Below, piece by piece: positions 36,995 through 46,138 of a stretch of DNA of 64,000 bases (positions are counted from its first letter, which is position 1; every line of letters starts with the position of its first letter). The translations under genes were made by a program, and so were the position numbers. Origin of the DNA: Pseudoduganella dura. GTDB taxonomy: Bacteria; Pseudomonadota; Gammaproteobacteria; Burkholderiales; Burkholderiaceae_D. The notes beneath the pieces were generated by a model. That model was not told where the DNA came from, searched no databases, and worked only from the letters and a program-made list of their open reading frames with translations. Location: the NCBI RefSeq assembly GCF_009727155.1, contig NZ_WNWM01000002.1, positions 1,798,001 to 1,862,000 on the forward strand, in the 5' to 3' direction.

Positions 36995-37326
36995 CTAGAC
37001 GACGCGGTTTAATCGCGCACTTTTCTCGGCACGATCAATCATTGTTTTGGTGGCTTCGACCTCTGCTGTTTTGCTCACTGCCGAAGCCTCGGAAGCGACA
37101 ATTATTCCAGCCTTTAAATCGATGAGGTCATCAGTGGAGTAGGCAAAAATTGCCAGTCCTGCAGCCGCAGTCCAAGTTACCGCTGGGGCACTTAAAGAAA
37201 TTCTTTTCGGTGGTGGGGCACCGGATTGGCATGCTCCAACGCTGCCAAATACTCGCGCAGCGGCCGACTTGCCTGCGCTGGGTTACCCCAATCGATACCG
37301 GCATCGCCTGGGCGAGATTGTTGACG
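36995..37326 (-). pseudogene. Gene debris: two overlapping open fragments without starts
   Basis: One frame (ending at 36995) encodes a possible membrane segment (TAAAGLAIFAYSTDDLIDL) and a helical tail but has no start codon. Another (ending at 37192) encodes DAGIDWGNPAQASRPLREYL and ends soon after. Neither is recognised. They look like truncated gene ends brought or left by mobile elements. Confidence 0.35.
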
Positions 37327-37333
37327 CTGGGCG

Positions 37334-37789
37334 TCAGCCTTGATCATGCTCCCGGCTGCTGTAATGCACGGGTGCTCCTCTCTGCCCTGCTACATGCTCG
37401 AATAGATCAGCGACCTGCTCCCATTCGGGGTTTGTCAGGTTGGTGGTGTACGGCGATATGTCCTCACGCCGGTGCGCTGCCGTCTAGCCATTACGCTCAG
37501 CACCGTCGGCTCGTCCCGCATATATCCTGCGCGTCGACTTGAGTCGTACGATTCCTTGCGCAGCTAACGCGACGAATCGTTGCAGCGCATACCCGCAGCC
37601 ACATCGGTGTTGCAGCTCGTCGGCGATTTCTTGCAAGCGGGCCTGTGTACGCTCTGCCACGATATCCCGCAAAACTGCACTATGCTCATGCTTCAATGCT
37701 GGCGGTCTGCCGCGAGCATTCAATGCTGGTGGTCTGCCGCCAACATTGAATGCCCGCTTGGTACCGTTAAGTGGATCTTTCGTTGCCAT
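37334..37789 (-). pseudogene. IS5-type transposase with N-terminal HTH, broken by a nonsense codon
   Basis: The first 101 codons are intact (PLNGTKRAFNVGGRPPAL..., EHSAVLRDIVAERTQARLQE), ending at a TAG at 37484-37486. The same frame continues past it with TAAHRREDISPYTTNLTNPEW and EQVADLFEHVAGQRGAPVHY, as expected for a transposase linker followed by the insertion-element domain; the TAG probably replaced a Tyr codon. A short in-frame repeat duplicates GGRPPAL/RGRPPAL near the N-terminus. The catalytic domain is missing. Confidence 0.7.
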
Positions 37790-37868
37790 GGCATGCTCCT
37801 TTCACATCGGAATAGCATGCCACACCCACGTTATTGATTTGTCTACGCCCTCTAAGCCGCACTGCGGC

Positions 37869-39353
37869 TCAATCCTCCTTCGCCCCGTCGATCCCCAGCT
37901 CGGCGATCTTCCGCGTGATCGTATTGCGCCCGATGCCCAGCCGCACGGCGGCATCGTTCTTGCGCCCGTGCGTGTATTTCAGGGCGGTGCGGATCAGCGC
38001 CGATTCGAACTGCCGGCCCAGCACGTCCATCACATCCTGCTGCCCGTCGGACAGCATCGTGGCGGCCTGCAGTTCCAGCAGCGACAGCCAGCCATCCGGC
38101 CCTTGCGCGGCCGGGGCGGCCGCCGAGGCGAACGGCAGGTGGTGCGACGCGTTGTGCGCCGCGGGCACCGGCAGCTCGGGCGCGGCCTGCATCGCGCTCT
38201 GCCCTTCGGACAGTTCGAGCGGCAGGTCCTTCACTTCCACGGTCTGGCCCGGGGCCATCACGGTGATCCAGTTGCACAGGTTTTCCAGCTGGCGCACGTT
38301 GCCCGGCAAGTCCAGGCCTTGCAGGAACGTCAGCGTGGCATCGCTCATGCGCTTGGTTTCCACGCCGAGCTGCCGGGCGCTCTGCACCAGGAAGTGGCGC
38401 ACCAGGATGGGGATATCCTCGCGGCGCTCCCGCAAACTGGGCAGCCGCAGCCGGATCACGTTCAGTCGGTGGTACAAGTCTTCGCGGAACAGGCCATCCC
38501 GCACGCGCTGCTCCAGGTTCTGGTGCGTGGCGGTGATGACGCGCACGTTCGCCTTCAGCGGCTGGTGGCCGCCGACGCGATAGAAGTGTCCGTCGGACAG
38601 CACGCGCAGCAGCCGCGTCTGCAGGTCGAACGGCATGTCGCCGATCTCGTCGAGGAACAGCGTGCCGTTTTCGGCCTGTTCGAAGCGGCCGCGCCGCGTG
38701 GTCTGGGCGCCGGTGAAGGCACCCCGTTCGTGGCCGAACAGTTCCGATTCGAGCAGGTCCTTCGGGATCGCCGCGGTGTTCAGCGCGATGAACGGCTGCG
38801 CCGCGCGCGGGCTGTGCTTGTGCAGCGCGCGCGCCACGAGTTCCTTGCCGGAGCCCGACTCGCCGGTGATCAGCACCGTCACGTTCGATTGCGACAGGCG
38901 GCCGATCGCGCGGAACACTTCCTGCATCGCCGGCGCCTGGCCGAGGATCTCGGGCGTGTCGGCCGGGCCCGATTCCACGCTGGCTTCGCGCAGGCTCTCG
39001 TCGAGCGCGCGGCGGATCAGTTCCACGGCCTTGTCGATATCGAACGGCTTGGCCAGGTATTCGAAGGCCCCGCCCTGGAAGGCCGCCACGGCGGAATCCA
39101 GGTCGGAAAACGCGGTGATGATGATCACGGGCAGGCCCGGCAGCCGCGACTTCACCAGTTGCAGCAGGTCGAGGCCGGAGTCGCCCGGCATGCGGATGTC
39201 GGATACGAGCACCTGCGGCGTTTCGTACTCCAGCGCGGCGATCGCATCGCGCGCATTCGCAAAACTCTTGGTGACGAGGTTTTCCCGCGCCAACGCTTTT
39301 TCTAGTACCCAGCGGATCGATTCGTCGTCATCGACAATCCAGATTGGCTTCAT
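37869..39353 (-). CDS. glnG: Nitrogen regulation response regulator NtrC
   Basis: 494 residues: receiver domain with phospho-acceptor Asp52 (LVSDIRMPG) and Lys in YLAKPFD; sigma54-interacting AAA+ domain with Walker A GESGSGKE, GAFTGA (ERGAFTGAQ), Walker B LFLDEIGD; a Pro/Ala-rich linker; and a C-terminal Fis-type helix-turn-helix (AAVRLGIGRNTITRKI). Phosphorylated NtrC activates sigma54 promoters under nitrogen limitation. It is last in the glnA cluster, 59 bp after glnL. Confidence 0.97.
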   Translation of the reverse strand: MKPIWIVDDDESIRWVLEKALARENLVTKSFANARDAIAALEYETPQVLVSDIRMPGDSGLDLLQLVKSRLPGLPVIIITAFSDLDSAVAAFQGGAFEYLAKPFDIDKAVELIRRALDESLREASVESGPADTPEILGQAPAMQEVFRAIGRLSQSNVTVLITGESGSGKELVARALHKHSPRAAQPFIALNTAAIPKDLLESELFGHERGAFTGAQTTRRGRFEQAENGTLFLDEIGDMPFDLQTRLLRVLSDGHFYRVGGHQPLKANVRVITATHQNLEQRVRDGLFREDLYHRLNVIRLRLPSLRERREDIPILVRHFLVQSARQLGVETKRMSDATLTFLQGLDLPGNVRQLENLCNWITVMAPGQTVEVKDLPLELSEGQSAMQAAPELPVPAAHNASHHLPFASAAAPAAQGPDGWLSLLELQAATMLSDGQQDVMDVLGRQFESALIRTALKYTHGRKNDAAVRLGIGRNTITRKIAELGIDGAKED

Positions 39354-39412
39354 ATGTGATGTGCTTCCCGCAATTTGGATTCATCAGGGATTCCGGCAAC
39401 CTGCCCCGCTGC

Positions 39413-40534
39413 TTATGGCAAAGGCAGCAGGATGCGGAAATCCGTATAGCCGGGCCTGCTCTCGCATTCGATGACGCCCATGTGCTGGTGCACGAAGGTT
39501 TGCGCCAACGTCAGACCCAGGCCGCTGCCGCCATCCCGGCCCGATACCAGCGGGTAGAAGATGCGGTCGCGGATCTGGGGCGGAATGCCCGGTCCGTTAT
39601 CGATGATATGCAAGTCTAATGCCAGGTTATAACGGACCTTTGCCAGCGTCACTTGCCGGGCCACGCGGGTCTTGAACGTGATCTGCGCATCGCCCGTTTC
39701 CACGCGGTCGGCCAGGGCCTGCGCCGCGTTGTGGGCGATGTTCAGCACGGTCTGGATCAGTTGCTCCTTGTCGCCGCGGAACTCGGGCAGCGAGGCGTCG
39801 TAGTCGCGCACGATCGCCAGGCCGGCGGGGAATTCGGCCAGCATCAGGCTGCGCACGCGCTCGAGCACTTCGTGGATGTTGACGTCGCCCACGATGTGCG
39901 GGCGGCGGTGCGGCGCCAGCAGGCGGTCGACCAGCGTCTGCAGCCGGTCCGCCTCCTTGATGATCACCTGGGTGTATTCGCGCAGCTGCTGCAGGTGCAG
40001 CGGCGGCAGTTCCATCTCGAGCAGTTGCGCCGCGCCGCGGATGCCGCCCAGCGGATTCTTGATTTCATGCGCCAGGTTGCGGATCAGTTCCTTGTTGACC
40101 TGGCTCTGGTCCAGCAGGCGCTCCTCGCGGTCCAGCTTCATCTGCTGCACGGTTTCGCGCAGTTCCAGCAGCACGTTGCCGTCCGGCTCGTCCATCGCGC
40201 TGGCGATCGCGTGCACGTGCAGCGATTCGCGCGTGGGGCGCTCCAGCGTCAGTTCCTGGCGCAGGTCGGAGAACTTGTGCGCACGCGCCTGGCCGATCAC
40301 GTGCTCCAGCTCTGCGGGATGGGAGAACAGGTCGCACAGCCGCTGGCGCGACAGCGCCTTCATCGAACTTTCCAGCATGTTCTCGGCGGCCGCGTTGGCG
40401 AAGGCGATGCGGCCGTCCTTGTCGACGATTACCACGGCCGAAGCCAGCAGGTCGAGGCCCGCGAGCGTGTGCGAACGCGGGATGGCACCCGCCGCCGCCG
40501 CCGCGGCACGGGCGATATTGGTCACAATTTTCAT
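39413..40534 (-). CDS. glnL: Nitrogen regulation sensor kinase NtrB
   Basis: 373 residues without membrane segments: PAS domain (about 25-130, VVIVDKDGRIAFANAAAENML), phospho-acceptor His156 in NLAHEIKNPLGG, and ATPase motifs IAHNAAQAL, DNGPGIP and GGSGLGLTLAQ. It phosphorylates NtrC when PII is uridylylated and acts as a phosphatase otherwise. The ATG overlaps the stop of the DUF4124 gene (ATGA), which suggests translational coupling; its own ribosome site is weak. Confidence 0.95.
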   Translation of the reverse strand: MKIVTNIARAAAAAAGAIPRSHTLAGLDLLASAVVIVDKDGRIAFANAAAENMLESSMKALSRQRLCDLFSHPAELEHVIGQARAHKFSDLRQELTLERPTRESLHVHAIASAMDEPDGNVLLELRETVQQMKLDREERLLDQSQVNKELIRNLAHEIKNPLGGIRGAAQLLEMELPPLHLQQLREYTQVIIKEADRLQTLVDRLLAPHRRPHIVGDVNIHEVLERVRSLMLAEFPAGLAIVRDYDASLPEFRGDKEQLIQTVLNIAHNAAQALADRVETGDAQITFKTRVARQVTLAKVRYNLALDLHIIDNGPGIPPQIRDRIFYPLVSGRDGGSGLGLTLAQTFVHQHMGVIECESRPGYTDFRILLPLP

Positions 40535-41055
40535 CGTATGTTCGCGATCTCGCGCTGTAGTGCTGCCACGTTCTGTTCCGAGCGGGCGATGGCGTCGCGC
40601 AGGCTGGCCACCCGCTCCTGGTACTTGGCATAGTTGCGCTCGTCGCCGCGCCGTTCCGGCTCGCCGTTGTTGAATTCGCGGCGCAACTCGCCAAGCTTCT
40701 GCATTTCGGCGTTCAGTTCGTCGGTGAGGATCTGGCGGCGGTCGGCATCGCGGGCCCGCTGTTCGGCCGTGTCCACGCGCGGAAACGCGGACGGGCCGGC
40801 GGCGCGGGGCGCAGCGGCCGCCGGCGCACCCGGGTTCGCGGACGACCCGGCACCCTGCGCCCGGGGCCGTGCCGGCTCCCTTGGCGGCGCGGGAATGGCC
40901 GCGCCCGGCAGATCGAGCAGCACGCACTTCTTGCCCCTGATCTGGCGATCCGTGTATTCCTTGCGCCCTTCGGCATCCGAACAGCGGTAAATCTGCGCCC
41001 CGGCACCAGCCGTGGCCAACATGAAAACCAGTAACAACGAGCAGCGTGCGATCAT
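40531..41055 (-). CDS. DUF4124 domain protein between glnA and glnL
   Basis: 174 residues. A signal peptide (MIARCSLLLVFMLATAGAGA) precedes the DUF4124 core (QIYRCSDAEGRKEYTDRQIRGKKC) with two Cys. Then comes a Pro/Ala-rich spacer and a charged helical C-terminus (DADRRQILTDELNAEMQKLGELRREF, ERVASLRDAIARSEQNVAALQRE), probably coiled coil. The family is periplasmic and of unknown function. Its insertion between glnA and glnL with a 4-base overlap to glnL makes it part of the nitrogen operon, but no nitrogen role can be read from it. Confidence 0.85.
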   Translation of the reverse strand: MIARCSLLLVFMLATAGAGAQIYRCSDAEGRKEYTDRQIRGKKCVLLDLPGAAIPAPPREPARPRAQGAGSSANPGAPAAAAPRAAGPSAFPRVDTAEQRARDADRRQILTDELNAEMQKLGELRREFNNGEPERRGDERNYAKYQERVASLRDAIARSEQNVAALQREIANIR

Positions 41056-41076
41056 GCCCCGACTATACAACAACCG

Positions 41077-41112
41077 AAAAAAAACGCGAGGAAGGCTGAT
41101 GCCCTCCCCGCG
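41077..41112 (-). terminator. Terminator between glnA and the DUF4124 gene
   Basis: On the minus strand CGCGGGGAGG pairs, with a bulge, with CCTTCCTCGCG and is followed by eight U's. It probably reduces read-through from glnA into the regulatory genes, as the glnA-glnL terminator does in E. coli. Confidence 0.7.
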
Positions 41113-41151
41113 CTGGTGGCTACCGGTAATTGGAGACCGGCAGCGTCGCCA

Positions 41152-42567
41152 TTACAGCGAGTAGTACATGTCGAATTCGACCGGGTGCGTGGTCTGGCGC
41201 ATGCGGGTCACTTCCGTCATCTTCAGTTCGATGTAGGCATCGATCATCGTGTCGCTGAACACGCCGCCGCGGGTCAGGAACTCGCGGTCCTTGTTCAGGT
41301 GATCCAGCGCTTCTTCCAGCGAGGCGCAGACGGTCGGGATCAGCGCATCTTCTTCCGGCGGCAGGTGGTACAGGTCTTTCGACGCTGCTTCGCCCGGGTG
41401 GATCTTGTTCTGCACGCCATCCAGGCCGGCCATCATCAGCGCGGCGAAGCACAGGTACGGGTTCGCCAGCGGGTCGGGGAAGCGCGTCTCGATGCGGCGG
41501 CCTTTCGGGTTCGCCACGTGCGGGATACGGATCGACGCGGAACGGTTGCGTGCCGAGTAAGCCAGTTTGACCGGCGCTTCGTAGCCTGGCACCAGGCGCT
41601 TGTACGAGTTGGTGCCCGGGTTGGTGATCGCGTTCAGCGCCTTGGCGTGCTTGATGATGCCGCCGATGTAGTACAGCGCGAAGTCGGACAGGCCGGCATA
41701 GCCGTCGCCGGCGAACAGGTTCTTGCCGTCTTTCCAGATCGACTGGTGCACGTGCATGCCCGAGCCGTTGTCGCCCACGACCGGCTTCGGCATGAAGGTG
41801 GCGGTCTTGCCGTAGCTGTGCGCCACGTTCCAGATCACGTACTTCATGTTCTGCGTCCAGTCGGCGCGCTCGACCAGCGTCGAGAAGCGGGTGCCGATTT
41901 CATTCTGGCCGGCGCCGGCCACTTCGTGGTGGTGCACTTCGACCGGGATGCCCATCGATTCGAGGATCAGGCACATTTCCGAGCGCATGTCCTGGAACGA
42001 ATCGACCGGAGGTACCGGGAAGTAGCCGCCCTTGACGGTCGGACGGTGGCCGCTGTTGCCGCCTTCGATGTCCTTGTCGGTCGACCACGACGCTTCGTCG
42101 GAATCGATCTTGACCATCGCGCCGGACATGTCGATCTTCCACTTCACGGAGTCGAAGATGAAGAATTCAGGTTCCGGGCCGAAGTAGGCGGTGTCGCCCA
42201 GGCCGGACGATTTCAGGTAGGCTTCGGCGCGCTTGGCGATCGAGCGCGGGTCGCGGTCGTAGCCCTTGCCGTCCGATGGTTCGATCACGTCGCACTGCAT
42301 GAACAGCGTGGTCTCTTCAAAGAACGGGTCGATGTTGGCGGTGGATGGATCCGGCATCAGGATCATGTCCGATGCTTCGATGCCTTTCCAGCCGGCGATG
42401 GAGGAACCGTCGAAGGCATGGCCGCTTTCGAACTTGTCGATATCGAAGTGGGATACGGGCACGGTGACGTGCTGTTCTTTACCACGGGTATCGGCAAAAC
42501 GGAAATCAACGAATTTGACTTCGTTGTCTTTTACCATCTTCAGGACTTCTTCGGCGGTCAATGCCAT
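41152..42567 (-). CDS. glnA: Glutamine synthetase, type I
   Basis: 471 residues. Recognised from [17 protein letters not shown], the ammonia/glutamate site [15 protein letters not shown], the ATP-site [10 protein letters not shown] and NRSASIRIP. The adenylylation site is Tyr400 ([10 protein letters not shown]), the target of GlnE at 16092. Makes glutamine from glutamate and ammonia. Upstream lie a sigma54 promoter (42631) and NtrC-like sites (42736-42808), and downstream a terminator followed by DUF4124-glnL-glnG. Confidence 0.98.
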   Translation of the reverse strand: MALTAEEVLKMVKDNEVKFVDFRFADTRGKEQHVTVPVSHFDIDKFESGHAFDGSSIAGWKGIEASDMILMPDPSTANIDPFFEETTLFMQCDVIEPSDGKGYDRDPRSIAKRAEAYLKSSGLGDTAYFGPEPEFFIFDSVKWKIDMSGAMVKIDSDEASWSTDKDIEGGNSGHRPTVKGGYFPVPPVDSFQDMRSEMCLILESMGIPVEVHHHEVAGAGQNEIGTRFSTLVERADWTQNMKYVIWNVAHSYGKTATFMPKPVVGDNGSGMHVHQSIWKDGKNLFAGDGYAGLSDFALYYIGGIIKHAKALNAITNPGTNSYKRLVPGYEAPVKLAYSARNRSASIRIPHVANPKGRRIETRFPDPLANPYLCFAALMMAGLDGVQNKIHPGEAASKDLYHLPPEEDALIPTVCASLEEALDHLNKDREFLTRGGVFSDTMIDAYIELKMTEVTRMRQTTHPVEFDMYYSL

Positions 42568-42630
42568 TACGTATCTCCTAAGTGAAAAGGGCTGCCGTCA
42601 CGTAGTGCGGCGAAAACTTGTAGCTCTTAA

Positions 42631-42646
42631 TGCACGAAGCGTGCCA
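42631..42646 (-). promoter_or_regulatory. Sigma54 (-24/-12) promoter of glnA
   Basis: Minus-strand TGGCACGCTTCGTGCA has GG and GC dinucleotides exactly 10 bp apart and differs from the consensus TGGCACG-N4-TTGC at a single base. The start point should be near 42620, about 53 bases before the glnA ATG. Confidence 0.85.
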
Positions 42647-42735
42647 GCAAGAAGCTTCTATCGATATGCAGCGAGTTACATTGATCTTGCTCCCTACGGA
42701 AACTAAAATCATCCGTACGGAAACACTAGCCGGAA

Positions 42736-42752
42736 CGCACCAATATTGCGCA
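42736..42752 (-). promoter_or_regulatory. NtrC binding site upstream of glnA
   Basis: On the minus strand TGCGCAATATTGGTGCG fits the 6-5-6 NtrC dyad TGCACC-N5-GGTGCA and shares its centre (ATATTGGTGC) with a known E. coli glnA site as I recall it. It lies about 120 bp upstream of the predicted start point. Confidence 0.6.
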
Positions 42753-42760
42753 ACGCATCG

Positions 42761-42808
42761 TGCGCCCAGTTTTGGTGCAAGGCGATCATTTTGCACCAGT
42801 TTTGAACA
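42761..42808. promoter_or_regulatory. Two further NtrC-like dyads
   Basis: TGCGCCCAGTTTTGGTGCA (42761-42779) and TGCACCAGTTTTGAACA (42792-42808) contain NtrC half-sites TGCRCC and GGTGCA. The first has a 7-base instead of 5-base spacer and the second a poor right half. They also form direct repeats of CCAGTTTTG. Confidence 0.4.
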
Positions 42809-42903
42809 GTTCGCCCCAAAATGTAGCATCAATGTCCAGGCGGCATTCTACGCCCCATTCGGGCTTTCGACGATAGACACAAATCCTAAGGAATTAACGC
42901 CAA

Positions 42904-43359
42904 ATGAGCACCAACGACATACTCGAGCGCGCCCGCGAACGCGGCAATGGCCTGCCCTATGCTGGAGCAGTCACGCCCCGGGAAGCCCACGAGCTCATCC
43001 GGAGTAACCCGACCGTACGCCTGATCGACGTGCGCACCGACGCCGAACGCGACTGGGTCGGCCGCGTGGCCATTGCCGAGGCGCAGCATGGCGCGGTGCA
43101 GTGGAGCACCTATCCGGGCGGCGTGCCGAACCCGGAATTCATCGAGCAGCTCGCCGCCGTCGCCGGCAAGGACGACGTGCTGCTGTTCCTGTGCCGCTCC
43201 GGCGTGCGCTCGCGGCATGCCGCCAGGCTCGCCACCGAGAACGGCTTCGCCAACAGCTTCGATATCCTGGAAGGTTTCGAGGGGGACAAGGACGGCGAGG
43301 GACACCGGAAAAGCGTGGGCGGGTGGTGCAAGGCGGGATTGCCGTGGGTGGGCGCCTAA
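42904..43359 (+). CDS. Rhodanese-like sulfurtransferase
   Basis: 151 residues, a single rhodanese domain. Cys97 in the loop LFLCRSGVRS is the expected persulfide carrier, and VRLIDVRTDAERDWVG and ILEGFEGD are the flanking conserved blocks. No signal peptide, so cytoplasmic. Divergent from glnA. The sulfur acceptor is unknown; no molybdenum or thiouridine gene lies nearby. Confidence 0.88.
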   Translation: MSTNDILERARERGNGLPYAGAVTPREAHELIRSNPTVRLIDVRTDAERDWVGRVAIAEAQHGAVQWSTYPGGVPNPEFIEQLAAVAGKDDVLLFLCRSGVRSRHAARLATENGFANSFDILEGFEGDKDGEGHRKSVGGWCKAGLPWVGA

Positions 43360-43362
43360 ACT

Positions 43363-43550
43363 GCCGAGGCCGTGTCCCACTGGTGCCAGGCACCAGTGGG
43401 ACATCCAATAGCCGAGGCCGTGTCACATGGTGCCAGGCACCGGTGGGACATCTGACTGCCGAGGCCGTGTCACATGGGTGCCTGGCACCGGTGGGACATC
43501 CAACTGCCGAGGCCGTGTCACATCGGTGCCAGGCACCAGTGGGACATGGA
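43363..43550. repeat. Four 47-48-bp tandem units with GGTGCCnGGCACC palindromes (cluster IV)
   Basis: Units start at 43363, 43411, 43458 and 43506 with GCCGAGGCCGTGTC and continue into a palindrome: GGTGCCAGGCACC in units 1, 2 and 4, GGTGCCTGGCACC in unit 3. In unit 1 the palindrome extends to 29 bp. The array fills the gap between convergent rhodanese and receptor genes. It has no spacers, so it is not CRISPR. Confidence 0.88.
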
Positions 43551-43563
43551 CTCAGCCGTGCGA

Positions 43564-46062
43564 TTACAGCGCATACGTCGCCCGGGCGTACACGAACCGG
43601 CCGGAGCGGCCGAACGGGGAGTAGTTCGTGAACGGGGCGTTGCCGGTGGTGTTCAGCGCGGCCGGGTAGGCGTCCGGGTACTGGTCGAACAGGTTTTCCG
43701 CGCCCAGCGCCAGCGACAGCCGCTTGTTGACGGCCCAGCGCCCTTCCAGGTCCACCAGCGTTTTCGCCGCCATCACGTGGTCCAGCGACGCCGTGGTGCC
43801 CGGCGTGAGCACCTTGCCGTAGCGCGTGGCGCGCAGCGTGGCGCCCCATGGGCCCAGGTTCCACGTGCCGCTGGCGGTGAACTTGGTCTTCGGCGTGCCC
43901 TGCTCGAACGTCAGCACGTTGACGCGGTCGAACAGCACCGGTGCCGGGGCCAGCGCGGCCAGTTCGGCCGTCTGCGGCACCTTGGTCACTTCGGTATCCG
44001 TGTAGTTGCCCGCCAGCGTCAGGTCGAATCGGCCGGCCTGGCCCAGGCTCCACGGGTAGTTCAGCACCACGTCGACACCCTTGGTGGTGGTGTCCACGCC
44101 GTTGATGAAGAAGCGGCCGCCGCCCACGCCGGGGAAGCCGTTGGCGGTCAGGAAGTTGCGCACGTTGGCCTGCGTGAGGTTCTCGGACAGCACGATGCGG
44201 TTGCGGATGTCGATCTTGAACGCGTCGACCGTGAGGCTGCCGCGCCCCAGTTTCGTCACCGCGCCCAGCGAGAAGTTGGTGGACTTCTCGGCATCGAGCG
44301 GCTTCGCGCCCAGCGCCACGGCGGCCGGATCGGTGGGCTTGAACGTGGTGATGTCGAACGGCACGCCGTTGATGAAGTTGGTCGACGTCGACGTGAAGAA
44401 CTGCTGCTGCATCGACGGCGCGCGGAAGCCGTTCTGCACCGAGCCGCGCAGCGCGAACGACGGCGTGAAGTCGTAGCGGCCGGCCAGCTTGCCGGACCAG
44501 TTGCTGCCGAAGTCCGAGTAATGCTCGCCGCGCACGGCGAACGATGCCAGCAGCGCCGGTAGCAGGTTCGCTTCCACGTCCGCGAACACGCTGTACGCGG
44601 TGCGGTGGCTATCCGATTCGTCGCTCGGACGGAAGCCCGGGAACACCTGCGCGCCCGAGGCGGTGGGCAGGCCCGACGCCAGCAGCGCGCCGCCGTTGCG
44701 GTACGAATCCGGCTCGCCCGCTTCCAGCTTGTACCCTTCCCTGCGCGCCTCGGCGCCCAGCGCCACGTTCAGCGGCGAAGCCAGGCCCACCTCGAACTGG
44801 CGCACGCCGGAGATGTTGTACGTCAGCTGGTCATACGAGAAACCGCCGGCGTCGAACTCGGTCTTGCTGGCGGCGCCCAGCGAGCGGTTCAGCGTGTTCT
44901 GGATCGTGAAGTCCATCTTGTTCTTGCCGTAGCTGAAGGACGAATCCATGTCCCAGCCGTCCAGCGTCCACGTCAAGCCGGCCGCGGCGGAGAAGTCGTC
45001 CACCTCCGGCGCGATGATGGGCAGGAAGCCGTCCGGGTAGATCTGGATCGTGTTGTTGTCCTGCAGCGCGCGGCGGAAGAAGCCGCCCGATTCCGCTTCG
45101 CGCTTCTGGTAGCTCGCCCAGCCGTACCATTTCAGGTTCTCGCTGACCTGGCCGCCGGCGTTGGCGAACACGGTGGACTGCTTCAGCTCCGGTTCGCCGT
45201 ACCACGCGTTGAAGCGGTTGATCGTGGCCTCGCGCGGATCGAATTGCCCGTTCACCAGAGGATATTGCTGGCGCGTGTCGTAGCCGCTGCGCTCCGTGTG
45301 TTCCTGGTCCTTGTACTCGGCCGCGATGGTGAGATACCCGGTCTCGCCCAGCGCGAGGCCTTTCCACAGGCTGACGGTGCCGGTGCCGCCGTCGCGCCGC
45401 TCGCGGTCGGTCTCGGTGCCCCAGTTGGCGCCGGCCACCGGCGGCGTGACCGCGAAGCCGTATTCGGTGATGCGCTTGCCGTAGCTGACCGTCGCCTCGC
45501 CGCCGGTTTTATCGGTGCGCAGCCGGATGTTGACCACGCCGGCGATCGCATCGGAACCGTATTGCGCGGAGGCGCCGTCGCGCAGCACTTCGATGTTCTT
45601 CACGATGCCGGTGGGGATCGTGTTCATGTCGACGGCGGCCGAGCCGCGGCCGATCGTGCCGTTCAGGTTCACCAGCGACGACGTGTGCCGCCGCTTCGAG
45701 TTGACCAGCACCAGCGTCTGGTCGGGGGCCAGGCCGCGCAGCGTGGCGGGGCGGATCGTATCCGTGCCGTCGGCCAGGCCGGGACGCGGGAAGTTCAGCG
45801 ACGGCAGCGCCACCGACAGCGCCTGCGTGATTTCCGGCACGCCGGTGTTCTTGATCATGTCGGCCGAGATCACGTCGACCGGTGCCGTGGTATCGAGCAC
45901 GGTGCGGTTCGAGACGCGCGTGCCGGTGACGACGACGGTGGCCTGGTTTTCTTCGGCGGCGGGTTGTTGGGCGGAAGTCTGCTGGGCGGCGGCGTGGCCG
46001 GCGAACAGCGAAGCGATGGCGGCGGCGAGAAGTGCCTTGGCTGGTAACGTATTCCGGTGCAT
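43564..46062 (-). CDS. TonB-dependent receptor
   Basis: 832 residues. Signal peptide (ALLAAAIASLFAGHAAAQQ), TonB-box-like ATVVVTGTRVSNR, plug with LRGLAPDQTLVLVNSKRRH and IEVLRDGASAQYGSDAIAGVVNI, barrel with NLFDQYPDAYP and terminal YARATYAL. The ending in Leu rather than Phe is less usual. AAGGGA precedes the ATG at 46062. A LacI-type palindrome (46139) lies upstream, so a sugar-linked ligand is conceivable but unproven. It follows the TAXI gene on the same strand after 152 bp. Confidence 0.93.
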   Translation of the reverse strand: MHRNTLPAKALLAAAIASLFAGHAAAQQTSAQQPAAEENQATVVVTGTRVSNRTVLDTTAPVDVISADMIKNTGVPEITQALSVALPSLNFPRPGLADGTDTIRPATLRGLAPDQTLVLVNSKRRHTSSLVNLNGTIGRGSAAVDMNTIPTGIVKNIEVLRDGASAQYGSDAIAGVVNIRLRTDKTGGEATVSYGKRITEYGFAVTPPVAGANWGTETDRERRDGGTGTVSLWKGLALGETGYLTIAAEYKDQEHTERSGYDTRQQYPLVNGQFDPREATINRFNAWYGEPELKQSTVFANAGGQVSENLKWYGWASYQKREAESGGFFRRALQDNNTIQIYPDGFLPIIAPEVDDFSAAAGLTWTLDGWDMDSSFSYGKNKMDFTIQNTLNRSLGAASKTEFDAGGFSYDQLTYNISGVRQFEVGLASPLNVALGAEARREGYKLEAGEPDSYRNGGALLASGLPTASGAQVFPGFRPSDESDSHRTAYSVFADVEANLLPALLASFAVRGEHYSDFGSNWSGKLAGRYDFTPSFALRGSVQNGFRAPSMQQQFFTSTSTNFINGVPFDITTFKPTDPAAVALGAKPLDAEKSTNFSLGAVTKLGRGSLTVDAFKIDIRNRIVLSENLTQANVRNFLTANGFPGVGGGRFFINGVDTTTKGVDVVLNYPWSLGQAGRFDLTLAGNYTDTEVTKVPQTAELAALAPAPVLFDRVNVLTFEQGTPKTKFTASGTWNLGPWGATLRATRYGKVLTPGTTASLDHVMAAKTLVDLEGRWAVNKRLSLALGAENLFDQYPDAYPAALNTTGNAPFTNYSPFGRSGRFVYARATYAL

Positions 46063-46138
46063 CCTGATCCCTTGTGTAAGTGATGTGGCGTGAAGAATAA
46101 CGAGCCCATCATCGGGGCCAGCGTGGCGGAGTGTCAAA

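Noticed and set aside
43363..43550. CRISPR-like look of the four regularly spaced repeats
   Set aside because: Units are contiguous tandem copies with no unique spacers between constant repeats, and no cas gene lies nearby.
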